Assembly (NCBI GenBank): GCA_905250125.1
Contig: CAJNOL010000385.1
Span: 84,402-148,401, forward strand
Length of the DNA: 64,000 nt
Direction: 5' to 3'
DNA from: Rotaria sordida
Lineage: Eukaryota > Rotifera > Eurotatoria > Philodinida > Philodinidae
Shown here: positions 58,337 through 64,000 of the stretch, in pieces
Layout of the letters: every line of letters starts with the position of its first letter
Position numbering within the stretch: the stretch's first letter is position 1
The notes under the pieces: model-generated
The model's input: the letters and a program-made list of their open reading frames with translations, nothing else
Told to the model about the DNA's origin: nothing
The model's database searches: none
Program-made: the position numbers and the translations under genes

Positions 58337-58786
58337 TCAGAATAGAACTTTATAATAAATCTTTTCAGATCTTTGACCGTTAACTATAGTAACTTGTCGC
58401 AGAGGATCTCTACAATGGTCATCATAAACAGATGCAAAAAGAACGAAAGCAAATAGGAAATAACCCGTAATGCAAAGAATCGTAGCTGTATGCAAATAAA
58501 AACAAGTATATCGATAAACGACAGCTAGAATACCGATGAAAACCAACAAGCAAGTGATTCATGTGCTATAGACGAGAGAAAATGTATAGTCTCCACTTAA
58601 TGAAAGAAATTCTCGAATAAGGTAAACCAGTAATACAAATAAAACTAATAATAAGATTCGACCGATCTTAAGCTGCTCATCAGTAAGACAGTGTTTCGCT
58701 GAAACGAGAGAGCAGTGACAATGAGCATATGATATACCACAATATAGATGTGATTGAACTGATGTTACATTTGGCATCTGCAACAT
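58337..58786 (-). pseudogene. Multi-pass membrane protein ORF with one in-frame TGA
   Basis: One minus-strand frame of about 150 codons is broken once, by TGA at about 58556-58558 (V-Y-S-T-stop-I-T-C). The first part has a Cys-rich luminal-type start (C16, C23, C25, C33) and a helix IGRILLLVLFVLLVYLI. The second part has two or three more helices. The layout is tetraspanning, family not recognised. Either a recently broken gene, a sequence error, or the stop is bypassed by splicing. Confidence 0.45.
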
Positions 58787-59094
58787 GAAAACTGGTTTCT
58801 GAGATTTTTCCAGAATAGAAATATGCTCGCATTAGATATAAATGGCTAGGACTATTAAATCAGCATAACAGACAGTAGGCCAATCATCTTGACTATCGAA
58901 ATGAACAATTATTGGCATTTTAATATGTTATTGTGAACAAGCTGATATAAGACTACGTTTTTTATTCTCAATATTCTAAAGGATATTCAGATAGAAATAG
59001 AAAGGTTACAATATATTATCTAGAATAGATAGAACAGATCTTCAATAACAAATTCAATATATATTTTGCTGATAAATCATCAATTCGTCAAATA

Positions 59095-59862
59095 TAGGGT
59101 GTCTCAAAAATCGTGTTCACTTAAGAAATGCATATAACTCCATTACTAAACCAGCTTAATCTAATAATGTTTTTTTATTTGGAAGAGGAAAACAAAGTTT
59201 TTTTTTTGTCCGAGACAAAGTTCATAAACACTCTTTTAAGGCTATCATTCCTAACTACAACATAAGAATTTGGCATTTGTCACATGTCAAAACTCTGGCA
59301 TTTAATGTTTTTCCTATATTTAATTGAATTTCCGTCCTTGTTATGGGTTTTACGTCATTGTCGTCTCGGAATATTGCTTTATCAGTATTCTTTCGATATT
59401 TTCTTGTTGAAAGAATGCATCAATATCAAGTCTAATGATAGTAAGAGCTATAAAATCGTTCGATATATTGATTTTACCAATTGTCCAAATTCTCAATGTA
59501 TTGGAGAAAAATTGCTTTCCAGAAATGGACCAGTTACTCGATCTTCTCCAAAAAATGTCAAACAAATGACTGTAGAACAGTGATAAAGGCTGACAATGAT
59601 GTAAAGTCCATAACAGGGATAGAAATTCAATTAAATATAGGAAAAACATTAAATACTATGTTTTTTGACATGTAAAAAATGCCGTATTTTTATGTTGTAG
59701 TTAGAAGTGATAGCTTTAAAAGAGTATCTATGAACTTTGTCTCGAACAAAAAAAAACTATGTTCTCCCCTTCCAAATAAAAAAAAAATTATTAGATTAAG
59801 CTGGTTTAGTAATGGAGTTATACGCATTTCTTAAGTGAACACGACTTTTGGGACATTCTGTA
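59095..59862. mobile_element. Mariner-like foldback element
   Basis: Ends AGGGTGTCTCAAAAATCGTG and the complement of CAGAATGTCCCAAAAGTCGT, flanked by TA. Arms of about 270 bp (59095-59365 and 59590-59862) pair closely, and the same short peptide (MFFLYLIEF) can be read from either strand. About 225 bp in the centre are unique. No transposase. TA target and GTGTCTCAAAA ends suggest Tc1/mariner. Confidence 0.7.
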
Positions 59863-59899
59863 TACGCGACGAAAAGTCAACATATAAAAAATATAAAGT

Positions 59900-60474
59900 T
59901 TATCGACTAATATTTGTTTGCTGTTTTTTCATTCGTTGTGCTGCAGCAATTTGTTCTTTTTGTTGAATACAATCAGCAAATGCTTGTAAATGTATTTGTA
60001 ATTCATTTTCTTTAAATTTTTATAAATGTTCAACTTGTGCTGCATATGAAGCTAATGCTTCATCTTGTTCGTCATCATCATCATAATCATCTTGGAGACT
60101 ATTTGATGATGCAGAACCATCAAGATTTCTTTATCATCATCAATAGATAAAGCTAAAATAAAAGAATAAATCATTATATAAATATAATTGATCAAACCTT
60201 TTGATATTCCATTTTTATTTGATATGATCTCATCATTATCTCCAGCTCGTAATTCTTTAATTCGATCACCATAGCGTGATGTATTCGTTGTATTTTCAAC
60301 ATCACAATGTATTGGTGATACCATTGCAATCATAGAAACTTTTGATTTATCACCAATAAATGAATTTCGTAATATTTTTGTTAATGTCGAACCACGAAAT
60401 AGTATATGACCGCCATCGTCACGACCCAATAGATACGTAGCCGTACGAAAAAGAATCATGGTCGGACTATTCAT
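59900..60474 (-). pseudogene. Kinesin-13 (KIF2/MCAK-type) gene remnant
   Basis: The first exon piece carries the end of a kinesin-13 motor: FRGSTLTKILRNSFIGDKSK, MIAMVSPIHCDVENTTNTSR and YGDRIKEL, close to KIF2-type L-T-Q-V-L-R-D-S-F-I-G and Y-A-N-R-V-K-E-L. An intron (GTTTGATC to TTTTAG) follows. The next piece, read as DGSASSNSLQDDYDDDDEQ and then LASYAAQVEHL, needs a frameshift. It then meets an in-frame TAA before KFKENELQIHLQAFADC, and ends ISR-stop at 59900. Kinesin-13 depolymerises microtubules. The rest of the motor is missing upstream, so this is a truncated, decayed copy with its intron. Confidence 0.72.
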
Positions 60475-62855
60475 TATCTGCGTTAATTAATTTTCTTTTC
60501 TGATATGAATTCGAAGCAAGAGAGTTGCAAGAAGTAGAAGAGAAAGAATAAATAGCTACTTTCGCGGCACAGACACCATGTAAAAAACTAAGTAGGTTGA
60601 TATGTGCAGGACCAACATATCATTTTCTCTCTCGCGTGTGCGCACTAAAGTGTCATCAACAAATATATTATTGCGCAAGACAAGCAGTTTACCCTTGCCA
60701 AAAGAACGTGCATAGGTGATGGCGCCAACAATGGCAAATTTGGTGAACTTTTGTGTTTGATATATTCAAATTTTTCGCAATTTTTGTCCTGATGTCTAGT
60801 TCTCGCTAATTATTTGTTACGACTGAGGAAGTCGGAAATACATAAAATCGATTCAAATAAATCATTTTTAAGTGATATCTGTAAACTCGTCAAGGATTAT
60901 TAAATCGCGTAGATTGCTCCCATGCACCGGCGGCGAACGTGATGGTTCTATCATACACTACTGTCATCTTTAACAAGCCATCTAGGTGCACGTATAATCA
61001 CATATCTTCCTCCTTACGTTAACATGCTGGCCGCTGCTTCAATCAATAGCATCTGTTTCTGTTCTCTAGATAGTGATAGATAAAAATGTATGAGTGCTTT
61101 TTCTTCAGTAAACTCACCCTCATATTACAAGGCTCTGCATCTTCTATTACGTCTCGGTGTACAAAGTTTACAGGGAGTCTTCTATTGTGATATACTTTTT
61201 TTTCATAATTTTTAATTAAAAAGGTTTTTCAGATGACAACAATGAGTTTTAGAATTCTAAAAGTCCAGAAAATGATCTTGATGTCAGCCGTTGAAGATTT
61301 TCAGTCCAAAATCCTAAAAAATAGCCACATTTTGATGTAAATATATTGATTAAAATTCCAATTTTTCGAGAAATTAATTGACTAAGGGGTCTTCTAATAT
61401 AGAAGACTCTTCTGTTGCGAAGAGGAGTTTAGGGCAATATATTCTTTGGTGTTCGATCATTTTTTTTTTGAGAGAAGGCCTCTTATTCATTCTGTTTGTC
61501 ATTATAAACGGCATCACGATCGGCCTTGAATTGAGTAACTTTTCTTTGATTTTTCGTTGACTCGATGATGTCTATTGTCAGCAAAGTAAACGTTGAGAGA
61601 TCTTACTCAATGATCACACTTCAAACACTGAGAGTCAATATTCTCTGTCTGCACTCTTGCGAGTATCGATCAGGCGTCTGCTATGTACTCTCTGTTCTAG
61701 TCAACCTCATTTTCGATCCCTCATGTCGAATATAAAGAACGACCGTTCGAAATCGAGGTCAACAAATTCTACGACATGTTGCGATCATCATCTCTGTTTG
61801 CTTTTCTATTTCATTCGAGAAGGACATACTTAGTATAGATAATAAGAATAAATTCGGTGCTACTACAACATCATTACTTGAATTTGTTAAACGCAAACGT
61901 GAAGAACAAAGATAAGAAAAGATGATTCGTATCCAATAGCAACAACAATGTCGTAATAATAAACAACCATCGAGAAATAATGCATCAAATATGAATGAGG
62001 ATGATTGTAATACTTTACCAAGATATGTTGGTGATGATGATGATGGTGGTAATCAATTCAAGTCAGTTTTTGTTGAAAACTGATTTTTAAAACGAATGTT
62101 TTCTATATAGTCGTTCATAATGTGGCTATGATAAATCTGATTATCGAACATCAAATCATGAACAGGTACTGAAATACAAACAACTATCTCATTTTATTTT
62201 TATATTCTTATAAAAGAAACGATCGAATGTGGATGATTATGGTGATAATAAATCATCCAATAACAAAGTGCGAAGGAATCTAAAACTACTACTAATACAG
62301 AATCAAATAATGAAGAAACATCAGCATCATCTTAAACTGAAAGTTAACCAAAACGTGGTACGGGATCTACAGATGCAACACCATTATCAGCTTATTCTTC
62401 TCAAAAGGTATAAACTCATTTAGAAAGAAATTCCATCACGAATATTTTAATTTTGTAGAGCGCAAATATTGCAACAAAGAATCCACCATCTATTCAAATT
62501 TATAACTCTGAAGAATGAGCTCGATTACGATGATAACAAAATCCATCATCTTAAAGACTATTCTTCGTGTGATTTTTTTGTTATAAAATTTTTTTGTTTA
62601 TTTTCTGCGATAAAAAATAAATCATACTCTTCATTGAACACAGATAATTCTCTTTCAGATTCTTTTAAAAATACAAGCGTTGATTAAACTTATTGGAGCA
62701 GAAATCTTGACGATTGATCAAAATAAAATAGTTTTAATAAACTATTTCAAAAAAAGATTCATCATTCAACAGCAAAAGCGTCATGACATAAAGAAAAAAA
62801 AGGATCTATGAATATAAAAAGAGCTAACGTTTTCTATTGATCATTCTTCTTGTGA
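60475..62855. other. Decayed coding sequence, gene not recognised
   Basis: On the plus strand 61850-62060 reads FGATTTSLLEFVKRKREEQ and then Gln/Asn-rich and Asp-rich stretches broken by TAA and TAG; 62260-62520 reads Thr/Ser-rich pieces ending in TKNPPSIQIYNSEE then a stop. This looks like exons of a dead gene. The family is unknown. Confidence 0.3.
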
Positions 62856-62986
62856 TTGGGTGTGGATGTTGGTGTGGGATGTGTGTATGTGGGTGTGGGG
62901 TGTGAGAAAATAGAAGATACCAGATCCCATACCCATATCCACACCCACACTGACACGCACACTCACACCAAACACCCACCCTAGGT
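62856..62986. repeat. Telomere-like hairpin, long
   Basis: Both arms are about 50 bp: GGGTGTGGATGTTGGTGTGG onward, loop GAGAAAATAGAAGATACC, then CCCATACCCATATCCACACC and CACACTCACACC. Best balanced copy in the window. Confidence 0.8.
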
Positions 62987-64000
62987 CGGATTGGATCTGC
63001 TGGGTTAATGCAACAATGAGCACTTCAGACAGAATACTTCATTATTCTGAATATTGAAGAACAACTTGAAAAAATTTTTAAGCCATTGATTTCTTTCTAA
63101 ATTTAGACGAAGTCGAATTTTGAATTTTGAGTAAGTCCAATAAATCGAACATATCAATCATGTTACTTCGAAGGAACAAAAACAGAACCTTCAAATTCTA
63201 TCACAATTGTTTCGATATTGTCCAGATTTCTCATTACATAGCAAACGAATCTTCAAGTATTGATTTCTCGAAAGAAAATGCAAGTTAACGTCTTTCTCAA
63301 AGACAACAATCGAATAGAACTCAAATCTAAGAACAATTTAAAAAAAGGGCTGCTCTATCAGTTACATCGAGAAAACTCTCAACATAGTAGTAGTATTATA
63401 AAATTGGCATAACGTATCGAAACATTGTAGACGGAAGTAACTGTAAAAATCTAAGAAAAAAGCGAATAGTAAACAACAAATGTATTTCAAACAACTTGCG
63501 AAATAAACCACGTGGAAAATAGAAAAACGATTCATAGGACAAAAAATGCATGAAAAAACGATTTTTTTTGCAATCTTCTTGTTAATACAAGATTCGATGA
63601 AACAGAACAAGAAAAAAGAAATTTGATTAAAGTTGTTAGCGCATTTCCTTGCGGGATTAAAAATATGAAACACGATGTACCTACTGTTGCCAATCTTATA
63701 AAAATGTTTTTTTTTATGCATATCAGTGTACATTTCTTGATTGTGGGCTACTTTACATTATAGAGCTGAAACAGGATAATACTCCATATACTCCAATCAT
63801 GTGTTAATTATGTATTATCTCTGATAGTTTCTTGAACTCTTCTTTCACAGCCTATGATGACCCCTGGAGCCTGTCTGTCATGGTCTGTGGAAGGGTGGGG
63901 GAGGGGGGGGGTCCAAATTTCTACCCCTAAACACTTCAACACTCCTTTCAGATCGTGTTTCACAAAAGAGGAATGTAGAGTCTGTGGAGACATCTGTATG
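62987..64000. other. Window end, no gene seen
   Basis: A G run lies at 63892-63911. The 123-codon minus-strand ORF at 63362-63733 has no recognisable domain and biased Phe/Cys/Ile content typical of chance AT-rich frames. Confidence 0.4.

Noticed and set aside
59284-59675. Overlapping ORFs in the mariner-like foldback
   Set aside because: Mirror translations of the inverted arms, not genes.
1-64000. tRNA, rRNA or snRNA genes
   Set aside because: Scanning for B-box-like GGTTCGA(A/T)TCC and rRNA cores by eye gave nothing convincing; a covariance-model scan would be needed to exclude them.

Overview
The window is a eukaryotic nuclear scaffold, AT-rich and gene-sparse. It most resembles a bdelloid rotifer (Rotaria/Adineta type; genus not determined). 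The signs are an F-box/LRR family with the bdelloid-style C-terminus and a decayed relative, a diverged 7TM receptor with a modified DRY motif, short GT-AG introns (one of 63 bp), TTTTAG acceptors abutting start codons as in spliced-leader trans-splicing, genes that look bacterial or fungal in origin, decayed copies of conserved genes (CBP/p300, kinesin-13), and many short tracts resembling the TGTGGG telomere repeat reported for bdelloids. All family calls come from reading the sequence and from memory; no search was run.

Layout. 1-9.4 kb: a telomere-like hairpin, a hAT-type foldback element with a perfect 8-bp target duplication, an intronless LRR-NEL E3 ubiquitin ligase gene (2508-4058, a family otherwise known from bacterial effectors), a small secreted Cys-rich gene and a foldback element. 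10-19 kb: a two-exon membrane RING gene (-), a repeat-built multi-pass membrane protein gene with a small assembly artefact, and an ART/PARP-fold gene (-). 20-31 kb: a decayed F-box/LRR copy, 81-bp tandem repeats, a three-exon RWD-RBR ubiquitin ligase (RNF14-like, with an extra C-terminal IBR module), a hAT MITE, and a 76-codon gene resembling the tip of bacterial polymorphic toxins. 32-41 kb: an intact F-box/LRR gene (-), then a complete 5.2-kb non-LTR retrotransposon with 14-bp target duplications, followed by a foldback element. 42-50 kb: a foldback, a decayed gene alternating TIR domains with a beta-rich module, another foldback, and a 7TM receptor gene. 51-64 kb: a 100-N gap, a CBP/p300 remnant, a DUF3445 gene (-), a broken membrane-protein ORF, a mariner-like foldback, a kinesin-13 remnant and further decayed sequence.

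The genes do not form an operon or pathway. Shared themes are ubiquitin signalling (NEL, RING, RBR, F-box), innate-immunity-like domains (TIR, ART), foreign genes, and heavy foldback/MITE content. The candidates most worth following are the NEL ligase, the recurrent telomere-like inverted tracts (about 16 in 64 kb, some next to related foldback elements), and the TIR/beta-module gene.
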